From Enterococcus alcedinis (GTDB taxonomy: Bacteria; Bacillota; Bacilli; Lactobacillales; Enterococcaceae): a stretch of DNA of 64,000 bases. Location of the stretch: contig NZ_BMDT01000001.1 in assembly GCF_014635985.1 (NCBI RefSeq), positions 283,293 through 347,292 of the forward strand, given 5' to 3'. Position numbers and translations under genes: made by a program. Each line of letters begins with the position of its first letter. Position 1 is the stretch's first letter. Below, one piece after another: positions 11,100-21,773 of the stretch. The notes below the pieces were generated by a model. The model saw only the letters and a list, made by a program, of their open reading frames with translations, was not told the origin of the DNA and ran no database searches.

Positions 11100-13925
11100 A
11101 TGGCAAATGACAAAATCATTATTAAGGGCGCGCGTGCCCATAATTTAAAAAATATCGATGTAAGCATTCCGCGAGATAAATTGGTGGTTATTACTGGATT
11201 ATCTGGTTCGGGTAAAAGCTCGTTAGCATTTGATACACTTTATGCTGAAGGACAAAGAAGATACGTTGAAAGCTTATCTGCCTATGCAAGGCAGTTTCTA
11301 GGTCAAATGGATAAGCCGGATGTTGATAGTATTGATGGCTTGAGTCCTGCGATTTCAATTGATCAAAAAACGACGAGTAAAAACCCTCGTTCGACTGTTG
11401 GGACAGTGACAGAAATTAATGACTATATGCGTTTACTATATGCTCGAGTAGGACATCCGATTTGTCCAAATGATCATATTGAGATTACAAGCCAAACAAT
11501 CGAGCAGATGGTCGATCAAGTCTTAGTGTTACCTGAGCGTAGTCGAATTCAAATCCTATCACCATTAATTAATCAAAAGCGTGGACAACACAAAAAAGTT
11601 TTTGAAAGAATTCAAAAAGAAGGCTATGTTCGTGTTCGAGTGGACGGCGAAGTTTATGATGTCAGTGAAGTACCTGAGTTAGAAAAAAATAAAAAACATG
11701 ACATCGCCATTGTCGTGGATCGAATTGTTTTAAAAGAAGGCATTCGTTCACGCTTGTTTGACTCTTTAGAAAATGCGCTACGGTTAGCAGAAGGTTATGC
11801 GCTAGTTGACGTCAACGGTGAAAATGAGTTGCTGTTTAGTGAACATTACGCGTGTCCTTATTGTGGTTTTACAGTAGGAGAATTGGAGCCACGTTTGTTT
11901 TCTTTTAATGCTCCCTTTGGTGCGTGTGGTGAATGCGATGGTTTGGGTATTAAACTAGAAGTCGATATTGACTTAGTTGTGCCAGACAAAAGTAAAACAC
12001 TACGACAAGGTGCATTGATTCCTTGGAATCCAATCAGTTCACAGTATTATCCGCAAATGCTTGAGCAAGCATGTGCAGAATTTAATATCGATTTAGACAC
12101 ACCATTTGAAGAACTGCCCGAAGAACATCAACAAATTATCTTATATGGATCAAACGGCGAATTATTCCACTTTCATTATGAAAATGATTTCGGTGGTGTG
12201 CGTGATGTCGAAGTAGCATTTGAAGGTGTGATTACGAACATTAATCGTCGTTACCATGAAACAAATAGCGATTTCACTAGAGAACAAATGCGTTTATATA
12301 TGACGGAGTTGACTTGTCAAACTTGTCATGGCTATCGTTTGAATCCTCAAGCATTAGCTGTAAAAGTCAATGATAAACATATTGGTGAAGTCAGCGATTA
12401 TTCGATTAATGATGTGATTTGTTTTATTGAAGGCTTACGATTATCTGAAGCAGAGACGATAATCGCTCACTCGATTGTTAAAGAGATACACGATCGTTTG
12501 AGTTTCTTGCAAAACGTGGGATTAAATTATTTAACCTTGAGTCGAGCATCCGGTAGTTTGTCCGGTGGAGAAGCTCAGCGGATTCGTTTGGCCACGCAAA
12601 TTGGCTCGAACTTATCTGGTGTGCTTTATATTTTAGATGAACCATCGATTGGGTTGCATCAACGTGATAATGATCGCTTATTGGGGTCGTTAAGAAAGAT
12701 GCGCGATTTGGGGAATACACTGATTGTCGTTGAACATGATGAAGATACGATGATGGCTGCGGACTATCTGATTGATATTGGTCCAGGCGCAGGTCATGCA
12801 GGTGGGGAAATTGTCGCTTGTGGAACACCGCAAGAAGTTGCGGATAATCCGAATTCGTTAACCGGACAATACTTATCAGGCAAACGTCGCATACCTGTTC
12901 CGAAAGAACGTCGCACGGGAAATGGATTGTCGATTAAAATTTCTGGCGCAACTGAAAATAACTTAAAAAACATTTCGGTTGAATTTCCATTAGGTAGTTT
13001 CATTGCTGTAACGGGTGTTTCAGGATCAGGGAAGTCCACGCTCGTCAATGATATTTTGAAAAAAGCATTGGCTCAAAAAATTAATCGTAATTCAAATAAG
13101 CCAGGTAAATTCAAAAAACTAACAGGTTATAAACATATTGAACGTTTAATTGATATCGATCAAAGTCCAATCGGGCGTACCCCTCGTAGTAATCCGGCAA
13201 CTTATACAAGCGTCTTTGATGACGTGCGTGACTTATTTGCGGCGACGAACGAAGCAAAAGTTCGTGGATATAAAAAAGGCCGTTTTAGTTTCAACGTTAA
13301 AGGTGGTCGTTGTGAAGCTTGTAAAGGAGACGGTATTCTCAAAATAGAAATGCACTTCTTGCCAGATGTTTATGTTCCTTGCGAGGTCTGCGATGGCAAA
13401 CGTTACAATTCAGAGACATTAGAAGTTCGTTACAAAGGAAAAAACATTGCGGATATTTTAGATTTAACAGTCGAAGATGCCGTCGTATTTTTCAAAGCGA
13501 TCCCTAAAATAAATCGTAAATTACAAACGATTGTCGATGTAGGTTTAGGTTATGTTACGCTAGGGCAACCAGCAACCACATTGTCTGGTGGTGAAGCTCA
13601 GCGAATGAAGCTTGCAAGTGAGTTACACAAAAAATCACATGGTAAGAGTCTCTATATTTTAGATGAACCAACAACGGGATTGCACTCAGAAGATATTGCG
13701 AAATTACTAGTTGTCTTGGAGCGCCTTGTCGATCAGGGAAATACGGTGTTGGTAATTGAACATAATCTAGATGTCATCAAATCAGCCGATTATTTAATCG
13801 ATTTAGGTCCAGAAGGTGGCGATGGTGGTGGTACGTTATTAGCAACGGGCACACCAGAAGACATTTCTCAAGTTGCAGAAAGTTATACTGGGCAATACTT
13901 GAAAAAAGTATTACAAAAAGGATAA
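11100..13925 (+). CDS. uvrA: Excinuclease ABC subunit UvrA
   Basis: UvrA is the damage-sensing ABC ATPase dimer of excision repair. The 941 residues contain two ABC modules, each with Walker A (GLSGSGKSS near 34 and GVSGSGKST near 640) and a signature LSGGEAQR. Zinc modules are interposed: CPYC...CGEC around 253-282, CQTCHG near 410 and CEACKG...CEVCDG around 740-765. The length and order match the family. The start is ATG behind AAAGGAG, 12 bases after uvrB, so both form one SOS-type operon. A strong hairpin follows. Confidence 0.99.
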   Translation: MANDKIIIKGARAHNLKNIDVSIPRDKLVVITGLSGSGKSSLAFDTLYAEGQRRYVESLSAYARQFLGQMDKPDVDSIDGLSPAISIDQKTTSKNPRSTVGTVTEINDYMRLLYARVGHPICPNDHIEITSQTIEQMVDQVLVLPERSRIQILSPLINQKRGQHKKVFERIQKEGYVRVRVDGEVYDVSEVPELEKNKKHDIAIVVDRIVLKEGIRSRLFDSLENALRLAEGYALVDVNGENELLFSEHYACPYCGFTVGELEPRLFSFNAPFGACGECDGLGIKLEVDIDLVVPDKSKTLRQGALIPWNPISSQYYPQMLEQACAEFNIDLDTPFEELPEEHQQIILYGSNGELFHFHYENDFGGVRDVEVAFEGVITNINRRYHETNSDFTREQMRLYMTELTCQTCHGYRLNPQALAVKVNDKHIGEVSDYSINDVICFIEGLRLSEAETIIAHSIVKEIHDRLSFLQNVGLNYLTLSRASGSLSGGEAQRIRLATQIGSNLSGVLYILDEPSIGLHQRDNDRLLGSLRKMRDLGNTLIVVEHDEDTMMAADYLIDIGPGAGHAGGEIVACGTPQEVADNPNSLTGQYLSGKRRIPVPKERRTGNGLSIKISGATENNLKNISVEFPLGSFIAVTGVSGSGKSTLVNDILKKALAQKINRNSNKPGKFKKLTGYKHIERLIDIDQSPIGRTPRSNPATYTSVFDDVRDLFAATNEAKVRGYKKGRFSFNVKGGRCEACKGDGILKIEMHFLPDVYVPCEVCDGKRYNSETLEVRYKGKNIADILDLTVEDAVVFFKAIPKINRKLQTIVDVGLGYVTLGQPATTLSGGEAQRMKLASELHKKSHGKSLYILDEPTTGLHSEDIAKLLVVLERLVDQGNTVLVIEHNLDVIKSADYLIDLGPEGGDGGGTLLATGTPEDISQVAESYTGQYLKKVLQKG

Positions 13926-13930
13926 GCAAC

Positions 13931-13962
13931 AATAAGGCTGTGACAGTTGTCACGGCCTTATT
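13931..13962 (+). terminator. Hairpin terminator after uvrA
   Basis: AATAAGGCTGTGAC (13931-13944) pairs with GTCACGGCCTTATT (13949-13962) around AGTT. The stem is 14 bp with one T-G pair. It lacks a clean T-run, so termination may rely on the strong stem. The core GGCTGTGAC...GTCACG recurs at 61663-61689. Confidence 0.65.
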
Positions 13963-14105
13963 ACTTGTTCACGAATACTTTAGAACAATCAGTGTTAAAA
14001 TACTGTGTTTTCTTTCATTTTTGTGTTCATTGAGGAAAAAACATAGCTATGATACGCGTGGAGTGTTACAATGACTAATAGAAAATAGAAAAAGGAATGA
14101 TTGCG

Positions 14106-14990
14106 ATGACTGAAAGTTTAGAGCTAGTCATTATTACTGGAATGAGTGGCGCTGGGAAAACAGTGGCGATTCAAAGTTTTGAAGATATGGGGTATTTCTG
14201 TATTGATAATATGCCTCCAAATTTAATTCCTAAGTTTTGGGAATTAGTAAAAGAATCTGGGAAAGTAACAAAGATTGCATTAGTCGTTGATTTACGTTCT
14301 CGTTCGTTTTTTGAAGAAATCCAAACAATGTTGATGAATATTGAAAATACAGCTTTTATTGATACAAGAATGTTGTTCTTAGACGCCTCAGATAGTGAGT
14401 TGGTTTCACGTTACAAAGAGACAAGACGTACGCACCCACTAGCGATGGACGGCTTAGTAACAGAAGGTATCCGTAAAGAACGCGCAATTTTAGAAGACTT
14501 AAAAACACAAGCTTCGATTGTAATTGATACAACGAATTTAACACCTCGACAACTACGCGAAGCGATTAATCAGGAGTTCCAAGCATCAAAGGAAAGTGGT
14601 TTCCGAATTGAAATGCTGTCCTTTGGTTTCAAATATGGTATTCCGATCGATGCTGATATTGTCATGGATGTGCGCTTTTTGCCAAATCCGCATTACATAC
14701 CGGAATTACGTCCTAAAACAGGATTGGATCAACCCGTTTATGATTATGTCATGAGTTTTCCAGAGACGGAATCATTTTATCAACAATTTAACCAACTCTT
14801 GCATAGTATTGTCCCAGGTTACATTAAAGAAGGAAAAAGTAGCTTAACTGTCGCAATTGGTTGTACGGGTGGGCAACACCGTTCGGTTGCCCTGACTAAG
14901 CGTTTAACAGAATCGTTTCAAGATGAATATAAAGTGAATACGACCCATCGCGATAAAGATAAGCGGAAAGAAACGGTTAATCGCTCATGA
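14106..14990 (+). CDS. rapZ: RNase adapter / nucleotide-binding protein RapZ
   Basis: RapZ (YvcJ in Bacillus) is a P-loop protein. In enterobacteria it guides RNase E to a GlmZ-type sRNA; in Firmicutes the role is less clear and includes an effect on competence. The 294 residues start with the Walker [17 protein letters not shown] and include the C-terminal motifs [10 protein letters not shown] and [10 protein letters not shown] of the RapZ tail. An upstream in-frame ATG at 14097 abuts the AAAGGA site; the ATG at 14106 is spaced 9 bases from it and gives the usual N-terminus, so it is preferred. The stop overlaps yvcK by 4 bases (ATGA). Confidence 0.95.
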   Translation: MTESLELVIITGMSGAGKTVAIQSFEDMGYFCIDNMPPNLIPKFWELVKESGKVTKIALVVDLRSRSFFEEIQTMLMNIENTAFIDTRMLFLDASDSELVSRYKETRRTHPLAMDGLVTEGIRKERAILEDLKTQASIVIDTTNLTPRQLREAINQEFQASKESGFRIEMLSFGFKYGIPIDADIVMDVRFLPNPHYIPELRPKTGLDQPVYDYVMSFPETESFYQQFNQLLHSIVPGYIKEGKSSLTVAIGCTGGQHRSVALTKRLTESFQDEYKVNTTHRDKDKRKETVNRS

Positions 14991-15973
14991 AATTAAAGAC
15001 CTATCGAATTCGTAAACCAAAGATTGTCGTCATTGGTGGCGGAACGGGCTTACCTGTTCTTTTAAAAAGTTTAAGAAACCAGGGAATGGATATAACAGCA
15101 ATTGTTACAGTTGCAGACGATGGTGGAAGTAGTGGAGAGTTACGCGATTCAGTGACTTCTATGACTCCACCTGGAGATTTAAGGAACGTATTAGTCTCAC
15201 TGTCAGACATGCCACAACTTTATGCCGATATTTTTCAGTATCGCTTTAAAAAAGAAGACAAATTCTTAGCTAACCATGCATTAGGTAATTTAATTATTGC
15301 GGCAATGTCTGAAATGCGAGAAAGTACGTACGAAGCCGTTCAATTATTATCAAAGATGATGCATGTCCAAGGAAAAGTCTATCCTTCTTCAGATGAGCCA
15401 CTTGTGTTACACGCCGTTTTTAAAGATGGAACGAGTGTTTCTGGTGAATCAAAAATTGCGGAGCATCGAAAAACGATTGATTATGTCTATGTGACTCAAG
15501 CATGTGGAGCGGTACCCAAAGCAGCTCGTAAAGTCGTGTCTTCAATTCTAGAAGCGGATTTAATTGTTTTAGGGCCAGGAAGTTTATTTACTAGTATCTT
15601 GCCCAACCTAATGATTCCAGAAATCGGTGAGGCGTTATTGCAAACAAAAGCTGAAACCGTTTATGTTTGCAATATTATGACTCAAAAAGGTGAGACGGAG
15701 CATTTTACAGATGCCGATCATATTAAAATTTTACATGAGCATCTGAAGCAGCCGTTTATTGACACTGTTTTGGTTAATACTGAAAAAGTTCCTGAAGGAT
15801 ATATGGACTTTGAAGTTTACGATGAATATTTAGTCCAAGTTCGACATGATTTCAATGACTTACGCGCCCAAGGATGCCGTGTTGTATCAACTGATTTTTT
15901 AGCTTTGAGAGACGGCGGCGTGTTCCATGATGGAGATAAAGTTATTGAAGAATTGTTACGTATTGTTTATTAG
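14987..15973 (+). CDS. yvcK: Gluconeogenesis factor YvcK (CofD-like)
   Basis: YvcK/GlmR is a UDP-sugar-binding protein of the CofD fold. It is needed for growth on gluconeogenic carbon and for normal wall synthesis through GlmS. The 328 residues open with the glycine loop [16 protein letters not shown] and carry [12 protein letters not shown] and LGNLIIAAM motifs. It lies between rapZ and whiA in the order conserved across Firmicutes and overlaps rapZ by 4 bases, implying translational coupling. A short perfect hairpin, CTCTAGA/TCTAGAG (15976-15995), lies between its stop and whiA. Confidence 0.96.
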   Translation: MKLKTYRIRKPKIVVIGGGTGLPVLLKSLRNQGMDITAIVTVADDGGSSGELRDSVTSMTPPGDLRNVLVSLSDMPQLYADIFQYRFKKEDKFLANHALGNLIIAAMSEMRESTYEAVQLLSKMMHVQGKVYPSSDEPLVLHAVFKDGTSVSGESKIAEHRKTIDYVYVTQACGAVPKAARKVVSSILEADLIVLGPGSLFTSILPNLMIPEIGEALLQTKAETVYVCNIMTQKGETEHFTDADHIKILHEHLKQPFIDTVLVNTEKVPEGYMDFEVYDEYLVQVRHDFNDLRAQGCRVVSTDFLALRDGGVFHDGDKVIEELLRIVY

Positions 15974-16011
15974 CACTCTAGACGGTCATCTAGAGATAAA
16001 GGAGTGAGAAA

Positions 16012-16947
16012 ATGTCTTTTGCATCGGAAGTAAAAAAAGAATTAACAACATTAGAAGTTCATCGTGAGCATGCAAAAGCCGAGTTAGCTGCCTTAATCCG
16101 GATGAACGGTTCATTGAGTATTCAAAATCAACAATTTATCCTGAATGTTCAAACGGAGAATGCGGCAATTGCTCGTCGAATTTATTCATTATTAAAAGAT
16201 CATTACAACGTACGTAGTGAATTACTTGTACGTCGACGAATGAAATTAAAGAAAAATAACGTCTATATCGTTCGTTTGAAACAAGAAACCAAGGAAATTT
16301 TAGATGATTTAAGTATTTTTGAAGGGATGATGGTCCATAGTCATGTTTCAGACGAGATTATGGGCAATTCACAAAAGATGCGATCTTATTTAAGAGGAGC
16401 CTTTATGGCTTCTGGATCGGTCAATAATCCAGAAACGAGCCGTTATCATTTAGAAATTTATTCGACTTATGAAGAGCATAATCAAGATATTTGTGATATG
16501 CTCAATTATTACGGATTAAATGGTCGAACACTCGAACGTCGTAATGGATATATTGCTTATTTGAAAGGCGCAGAACACATCGCCGATTTTTTAACGTTAA
16601 TTGGCGCGACTAATTCAATGTTAAAATTTGAAGATGTCCGTATTGTGCGTGATATGCGTAATTCAGTCAATCGCATCGTTAACTGTGAAACAGCGAATAT
16701 GAACAAGATGATCGATGCAGCGTCAAAACAAATTGAGAATATCGAATTTATTGAGGCTCGCGTGGGGTTAGGTGCATTGCCTGAAAAATTACAAGAAATT
16801 GCACGATTACGACTTGAAAATCCTGAAGTAAGCTTAAAAGAGTTGGGAGAAATGGTGCCAACTGGAGTGATTTCAAAATCGGGTATTAATCATCGCATTC
16901 GTAAGATTAATGACTTTGCTGAGGAGTTACGCGAGGGTAAACATTAA
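16012..16947 (+). CDS. whiA: DNA-binding protein WhiA
   Basis: WhiA joins a homing-endonuclease-like (LAGLIDADG-fold) domain without catalytic function (about 1-215) to a C-terminal helix-turn-helix. In Firmicutes it affects chromosome segregation and cell division, and in actinomycetes sporulation. The 311 residues include [14 protein letters not shown] in the LAGLIDADG region. The HTH at about 255-300 has [16 protein letters not shown] and [12 protein letters not shown]. The start is ATG behind AAAGGAGTG. It is the third gene of rapZ-yvcK-whiA. Confidence 0.96.
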   Translation: MSFASEVKKELTTLEVHREHAKAELAALIRMNGSLSIQNQQFILNVQTENAAIARRIYSLLKDHYNVRSELLVRRRMKLKKNNVYIVRLKQETKEILDDLSIFEGMMVHSHVSDEIMGNSQKMRSYLRGAFMASGSVNNPETSRYHLEIYSTYEEHNQDICDMLNYYGLNGRTLERRNGYIAYLKGAEHIADFLTLIGATNSMLKFEDVRIVRDMRNSVNRIVNCETANMNKMIDAASKQIENIEFIEARVGLGALPEKLQEIARLRLENPEVSLKELGEMVPTGVISKSGINHRIRKINDFAEELREGKH

Positions 16948-17043
16948 TTTTCATATAAAAGTGAAGAAACATTTAAAAACAATGATTTTTTATGGTAGGA
17001 TGATTGAGATGGAAAAAATCTTGGAAAAAGAGAGTGTTAGAGA

Positions 17044-18297
17044 ATGGTACAAAAGAAATTTGTCCCTATTTTATTAGGGAGTGATATGAATGTTTATGGA
17101 ATGGCTAAATCATTTCATGAAGCATACGGTATTAAATCAGAAGCTCATGCTGGATTTGTTCTAGCACCAACACAAAGTAGTCAAATTGTGACGGTTCATC
17201 CAACCAAAGGATTTGATGAAGATCCTGTGTTTACGGAAACGTTACTAGAGCTGTCTCAAACTACGTACAATCAACCGGATGTAACGTATTTATTAATTCC
17301 ATGTGGCGATGGCTATGCAGAGCTACTTTCAAAAAATAAAGCCGTTCTTGCGCCACATTATACGTTCATTGCGAATGACTATGAGTTATTTAAAGGATTA
17401 GTAAATAAAGTTGAATTTTATGATATTTGCGAAAAATATCAGCTACCGTATCCAAAAACACAAATAATTACGAAAGATTCAATGGTTGATGGGAAATATC
17501 AAGTAGCGCTCCCTTTTGAATTTCCGATTGCTTTGAAACCGGCTAATAGTGTCGAGTGGCTGTCAATTGATTTTGAAGGACGAAAAAAGGCATTTATTTT
17601 ACACAATCGTGAAGAGTTTGACGTGATTATTGAGCGTATTTACCAAGCAGGTTACCAAAGTGAAATGATTGCACAAGATTTTATTCCTGGAGATGACAGT
17701 AACATGCGCGTCCTAAACGCATATGTGGATCATCAGCACCAAGTTCGTTTAATGGGATTGGGTCATCCATTGTTAGAAGATCCAAGTCCAGGGTCAGTCG
17801 GGAACTATGTTGTAATATTACCAGATGAAAATCAACAACTTTATCAACGAATTGAACAGTTTTTAAAGGATATTCAATACGTTGGTTTTGCGAATTTTGA
17901 TTTAAAATACGACCCAAGAGATGATGAATATAAACTATTTGAAATCAACTTACGACAAGGTAGAAGTAGTTTCTTTTTAACTTTGAATGGTTTGAACTTA
18001 GCTAAGTTCATTACCGATGATCTTGTTTTCAATCGTGTATTTACTGGAACGGTTTATGGTAAGAAAGAGACAAAAGATTCGAAACTCTGGCTAGGTGTTC
18101 CAAAGAATATTTTTCTAAAATACGCAAATGAAAATGAAGAAAAAGAACGAGGCAAGCAATTATTGCAAGCTGGACGTTGGGGCACGACGATTTTTTATGA
18201 AAAAGATCATTCTTTAGGACGTTACCTAAGAATGAAATGGGCATTTTATAAATACAACGAGCGATTCAAAAAATTTTTCGAAGTGAAAGAAGGGTAA
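17044..18297 (+). CDS. Probable D-aspartate ligase (ATP-grasp)
   Basis: The 417-residue ATP-grasp protein resembles Asl(fm) of Enterococcus faecium. That enzyme activates D-aspartate and attaches it to the Lys side chain of the peptidoglycan precursor, making the D-iAsx cross-bridge. Visible ATP-grasp features are a phosphate-binding stretch around KPANSVEW, an EMIAQDFIPGDDSNMRV strand, and the metal-binding end FEINLRQGRSSFF. The strongest support is the neighbour: an aspartate/glutamate racemase-family gene 3 bases downstream, the same pairing as in E. faecium. No membrane segment is seen. The start is ATG with a weak upstream AGAGAG, so the N-terminus is less certain than the identity. Confidence 0.82.
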   Translation: MVQKKFVPILLGSDMNVYGMAKSFHEAYGIKSEAHAGFVLAPTQSSQIVTVHPTKGFDEDPVFTETLLELSQTTYNQPDVTYLLIPCGDGYAELLSKNKAVLAPHYTFIANDYELFKGLVNKVEFYDICEKYQLPYPKTQIITKDSMVDGKYQVALPFEFPIALKPANSVEWLSIDFEGRKKAFILHNREEFDVIIERIYQAGYQSEMIAQDFIPGDDSNMRVLNAYVDHQHQVRLMGLGHPLLEDPSPGSVGNYVVILPDENQQLYQRIEQFLKDIQYVGFANFDLKYDPRDDEYKLFEINLRQGRSSFFLTLNGLNLAKFITDDLVFNRVFTGTVYGKKETKDSKLWLGVPKNIFLKYANENEEKERGKQLLQAGRWGTTIFYEKDHSLGRYLRMKWAFYKYNERFKKFFEVKEG

Positions 18298-18300
18298 TCG

Positions 18301-19002
18301 ATGAGAGACTTTTTTAGTATTCTTGGAGGCATGGGAACTATGGCGACTGAAAGCTTTATTCATTTGCTAAACAAACGCGTCCATGCTAAAAAAGATCAAG
18401 ATTATTTAAATTACGTTTTATTTAATCATGCGAGTGTGCCTGATCGAACGGCTTATATTTTAAATACCGATCAAGAGAATCCTCTTCCTTACTTGTTAGA
18501 AGATATTGCACAACAAAATTTATTGAAACCAGCATTTATTGTCTTAACGTGTAATACGGCGCACCATTTTTTTGATGATTTACAAGCAGCGACGCCGATT
18601 CCTTTATTAAATATGCCAAAAGAAGCGGTTGAAGAAGTTCTTCAAAGTGGTACAAGTGGAAAAGTGGCATTTTTTGGGACAGAGGGTAGTGTCAAAGCTG
18701 GAATCTATGAAAAAGAAATGCGTGCAGCAGGTCTTGATGTCTATCTACCACCTAAAGCATTGCAAGAAAAGATTAGTTATTTGATTTATCATGAAATTAA
18801 AGAAAATGATCGATTGAATGACCGTTTATACTTTGAAATCTTACAAGCCGCATTGGATGCTGGTTGCGAAAAAATCATTTTAGGATGTACAGAACTATCA
18901 TTAATGCAAGAGCATTTTTCGGATCATCTGTATCCTGTCATTGATGCACAATCGGTTTTAGTTGATCGAACCATTGAAAAAGCACGCACATTAAGAAAAT
19001 GA
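18301..19002 (+). CDS. Probable aspartate racemase
   Basis: This 233-residue member of the Asp/Glu racemase family should interconvert L- and D-aspartate without cofactor, supplying the ligase encoded just upstream. The family's two catalytic cysteines are present in LTCNTAHH (about residue 82) and LGCTELSL (about residue 198). The N-terminal [11 protein letters not shown] loop matches the substrate-binding start of aspartate racemases. It lies 3 bases after the ligase stop, so the two are translationally linked. Glutamate racemase is the alternative, but that gene is normally elsewhere and the context argues for aspartate. Confidence 0.85.
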   Translation: MRDFFSILGGMGTMATESFIHLLNKRVHAKKDQDYLNYVLFNHASVPDRTAYILNTDQENPLPYLLEDIAQQNLLKPAFIVLTCNTAHHFFDDLQAATPIPLLNMPKEAVEEVLQSGTSGKVAFFGTEGSVKAGIYEKEMRAAGLDVYLPPKALQEKISYLIYHEIKENDRLNDRLYFEILQAALDAGCEKIILGCTELSLMQEHFSDHLYPVIDAQSVLVDRTIEKARTLRK

Positions 19003-19043
19003 AGGTTAAGAAAGGAATATTCCTTTCTTAAACCTTCATTTTT
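19001..19043. terminator. Bidirectional intrinsic terminator
   Basis: AATGAAGGTTAAGAAAGGA (19001-19019) pairs with TCCTTTCTTAAACCTTCATT (19024-19043), with one extra base in the right arm. T-rich sequence follows. It lies between the convergent racemase and DsbA-like genes. Confidence 0.9.
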
Positions 19044-19558
19044 TATTGATTTAAATAGCTAGATAGTGTTTCAAGCGAAATGTTTTCATCAAAGATATGC
19101 GAGTCTAAAAGAATTGTCGGTACAAATTTAATATTTGCTTGATTCGCTTCTTCGATAATTTTGTTGGTTGTATCAAGATCGTCTTGTAACGTTAAATTGA
19201 GTGTCTCTTCAGCGTAGACAGCGACGTCTTCAAGTGGCAATTGCCCCCAAGAGGTTTGTGTAGCATAGATTTTTGTGAGGTCAAGTAGCGCTTGGCGACC
19301 ATCGGTTTTAGAGATATAGCGGTGCATCACGTTCCCAGAAAGCAGTGATGCCTTTTCCTTATCAAAAAGCTTAATGACACGCTGTAATTTCCCACTATCG
19401 ACTGCTTCCGATAAAATTTCGGCAGAATTTTCAAACCATTTCTTACAATAAGGACAGCGAACATTCATAAATTCAACTGTTTGTTTTGGTGCATGTTCTC
19501 CAATGAAAATACCTGTTTCAGCAGTGACAGATTCTGCCTTAATAATTGAAATATCCAT
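19043..19558 (-). CDS. DsbA-like thioredoxin-fold protein, cytoplasmic
   Basis: The 171-residue protein has a CPYC redox motif at about residues 35-38 (MNVRCPYCKKWF). It also has a cis-proline segment FVPTILLDS near residue 150, with a helical insertion between, which is the DsbA/thioredoxin_4 layout. No signal peptide or membrane segment is present, so it should act in the cytoplasm, in contrast to classical secreted DsbA. It may be a thiol-disulfide oxidoreductase or take part in oxidative stress; the substrate cannot be read from the sequence. It stands alone, convergent with the racemase gene. The start is ATG behind AAAGGAGT. Confidence 0.8.
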   Translation of the reverse strand: MDISIIKAESVTAETGIFIGEHAPKQTVEFMNVRCPYCKKWFENSAEILSEAVDSGKLQRVIKLFDKEKASLLSGNVMHRYISKTDGRQALLDLTKIYATQTSWGQLPLEDVAVYAEETLNLTLQDDLDTTNKIIEEANQANIKFVPTILLDSHIFDENISLETLSSYLNQ

Positions 19559-19732
19559 TTTACTGACTCCTTTAAAAGAACGCTTATTTTTGTTTCACTT
19601 ATTACTATAACAAAATTATCTAAAACTAGTAAGTCCGAAACAGACAATCGGATGAGTAGAGCATTATTCTTTAGAAAAAAAGTGAGAATGGACTGAAAAT
19701 TTCATATTTTTCAAAACGAGTGCTTTAAGCTA

Positions 19733-19741
19733 TGTTATAAT
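19733..19741 (+). promoter_or_regulatory. Extended -10 promoter of cdaA operon
   Basis: TGTTATAAT (TGN plus a perfect TATAAT at 19736-19741), 39 bases before the cdaA start. No clear -35 element is seen. Confidence 0.55.
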
Positions 19742-19780
19742 TAAAGTTGTTAAAATATGAAAAAAGGGAGGTATGCGGAT

Positions 19781-20668
19781 GTGAGTAATATAGGTGAATG
19801 GTTTCGACTAGAATATTGGTTGCAGTTTTTTTCGTGGGATATGTTTACAAGCTCGCTTTTTATTAATATTTTAGATGTGCTTGTTGTTTGGTTTATGATC
19901 TATAAATTGATTCAATTATTACGAAAAACAAAAGCTTTGCAATTATTCAAGGGAGTTGCTGTTTTTGTAGCAATTCGATTCTTTTCAGAAATTATCGGTC
20001 TACATACACTTTCATGGTTAATGGACCAGATTATTGTTTATGGTGTGATTGCAGGTATCGTTATTTTCCAACCTGAAATCCGTCGCGGATTAGAACATTT
20101 AGGGCGTACTACATTGCTCAGTTCTGAAAAAAATAAAATAAATCAAGATGAGGCAATGGTAACAGCGCTAGACAAAGCATTACAATACATGTCTAAGCGG
20201 AAAATTGGTGCGCTGATTACAATTGAGAACAACACATCGCTCGAAGAATACATCGAAACGGGTATTCGTTTAGACGCTGATTTATCAGAAGAATTACTAA
20301 TTAACATTTTTATTCCAAACACTCCCTTACATGACGGTGCAGTTATTATTCGAGACGGAAAAATTGCTGTAGCCAGTGCCTACTTGCCATTGTCGGATAG
20401 TTTGTTAATTCCAAAACATTTTGGAACGAGACACCGTGCGGCTGTAGGAATTGCCGAAGTGACGGATTCTCTGACTTTAATTGTTTCAGAAGAAACGGGA
20501 GAAATCAGTATTGCGCATCAAAACCATTTGTATTCCAATTTAACTTCAGAAGAGTATGTTGAAATGCTAAATCAAAACCTCATTCCAGAAGTTAAAGACC
20601 CAGAAAAAAAGAATATATTTGTGACGCTATGGAAAGAAATCAATCGATTGACGCGAGGTGACCGATAA
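19781..20668 (+). CDS. cdaA: Diadenylate cyclase CdaA
   Basis: CdaA makes cyclic di-AMP from two ATP at the membrane; c-di-AMP governs K+ and osmolyte transport and is essential in many Firmicutes. Three N-terminal membrane segments (about 15-95) precede the DAC domain. The domain carries its two signature motifs, DGAVII (near 190) and RHRAAVGIAE (near 220). The GTG at 19781 is chosen: GGGAGG lies 9 bases before it, whereas the in-frame ATG at 19757 lies upstream of that site. The result is 295 residues. Its stop overlaps the cdaR start by one base, and glmM follows, the conserved cdaA-cdaR-glmM operon. Confidence 0.97.
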   Translation: MSNIGEWFRLEYWLQFFSWDMFTSSLFINILDVLVVWFMIYKLIQLLRKTKALQLFKGVAVFVAIRFFSEIIGLHTLSWLMDQIIVYGVIAGIVIFQPEIRRGLEHLGRTTLLSSEKNKINQDEAMVTALDKALQYMSKRKIGALITIENNTSLEEYIETGIRLDADLSEELLINIFIPNTPLHDGAVIIRDGKIAVASAYLPLSDSLLIPKHFGTRHRAAVGIAEVTDSLTLIVSEETGEISIAHQNHLYSNLTSEEYVEMLNQNLIPEVKDPEKKNIFVTLWKEINRLTRGDR

Positions 20669-21738
20669 TGTTTACAAGAAATCGAGTGACAAATGTAATG
20701 TATGCATTATTATCGTTAGTCTTTAGTTTGATTCTATTTTTTAGTACAAAAAGTTCAAACTTTACTGCGGGTATTTTGTCGCCAAATCGCTTTGAAGAAA
20801 CCATTCAAGCCGTTGTGATCCAACCAAACTACGATGCTGACAAGTATTTTATTCAAGGTTATGAACCAACAGTGACGGTTCGTTTGAGTAGTTTAAATCG
20901 CATTCTTTTAAATGGCGAAATTAATGAGGAAACGAGAACTTTTCGAGTAGTGGCTGATTTGACTCAGCTAGAAGAAGGAACGCATGTTGTGCCTTTAAAA
21001 GTTCAAAACTTGATTAGTGGTGTCGAGGCCTCGATTGAGCCGACAAGTATTACGGTCACGATTGAACGACTTGAAACGAAGACTTTTCCAGTCGAAGTTA
21101 ATATTTCCAATCAAAATTTAGCAGAAGGTTACCAATTGACAGGTGCAAAAGTTAATCCAGCTGAAGTTGAAGTGAGAACAGGTCATGAAAGCATGCTAGA
21201 AATCGCTCAAGTGGTTGCTAATCTTGATTCATTAGAGGGGATTAATCAAAACTTATCAAAAGAAATACCAATTTATGCCGTAGATAAGAATGGTGAAATT
21301 TTAAATACCATCCTCTCGCCAGAAAAAGTACTCGTTACATTAGAAATAAAAGCACCGCAAAAAGAAGTGCCATTGACGGTTGAGCAAACAGGCACGTTAC
21401 CACAGGGGATTTCACATTTTGAAATTCGTTTAAGTCAGCAGACGGCGGTCTTGATTGGTTCGCTTGATTTATTAGCTAACTATCAAAGTTTAAGTGTGCC
21501 GATTGATATTTCGAAGATTAAAGAATATACTGAGCGCTCAGTTACTCTAAGCGCAAGTGAAGGAGTCTTCGTTCATCCTCAACAAGTACTGTTAACAATC
21601 ACACCGGTACCAATTGTGATGAAGGAAAGTTCTGAAGATTCAAAAGAGACATCCGAAGAATCAAAAGAAACAATCAATAGTGAGACACAGACTCAAGAAA
21701 GCAACACAACGGATCAAACATCCGAAACAAGTAATTAA
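20668..21738 (+). CDS. cdaR: CdaA regulatory protein CdaR (YbbR domains)
   Basis: CdaR is a membrane-anchored protein with extracytoplasmic YbbR repeats that modulates CdaA. The 356 residues have one N-terminal membrane segment (about 10-30) and three to four repeats of roughly 80 residues with patterns like [15 protein letters not shown] and VPLTVEQTG. The C-terminal tail is Ser/Thr/Glu-rich and low in complexity (about 315-356). The start ATG overlaps the cdaA stop by one base, so translation is coupled. Confidence 0.95.
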   Translation: MFTRNRVTNVMYALLSLVFSLILFFSTKSSNFTAGILSPNRFEETIQAVVIQPNYDADKYFIQGYEPTVTVRLSSLNRILLNGEINEETRTFRVVADLTQLEEGTHVVPLKVQNLISGVEASIEPTSITVTIERLETKTFPVEVNISNQNLAEGYQLTGAKVNPAEVEVRTGHESMLEIAQVVANLDSLEGINQNLSKEIPIYAVDKNGEILNTILSPEKVLVTLEIKAPQKEVPLTVEQTGTLPQGISHFEIRLSQQTAVLIGSLDLLANYQSLSVPIDISKIKEYTERSVTLSASEGVFVHPQQVLLTITPVPIVMKESSEDSKETSEESKETINSETQTQESNTTDQTSETSN

Positions 21739-21773
21739 TAGAAACGATTAGTAGACAAGGAGATAAAATAACT

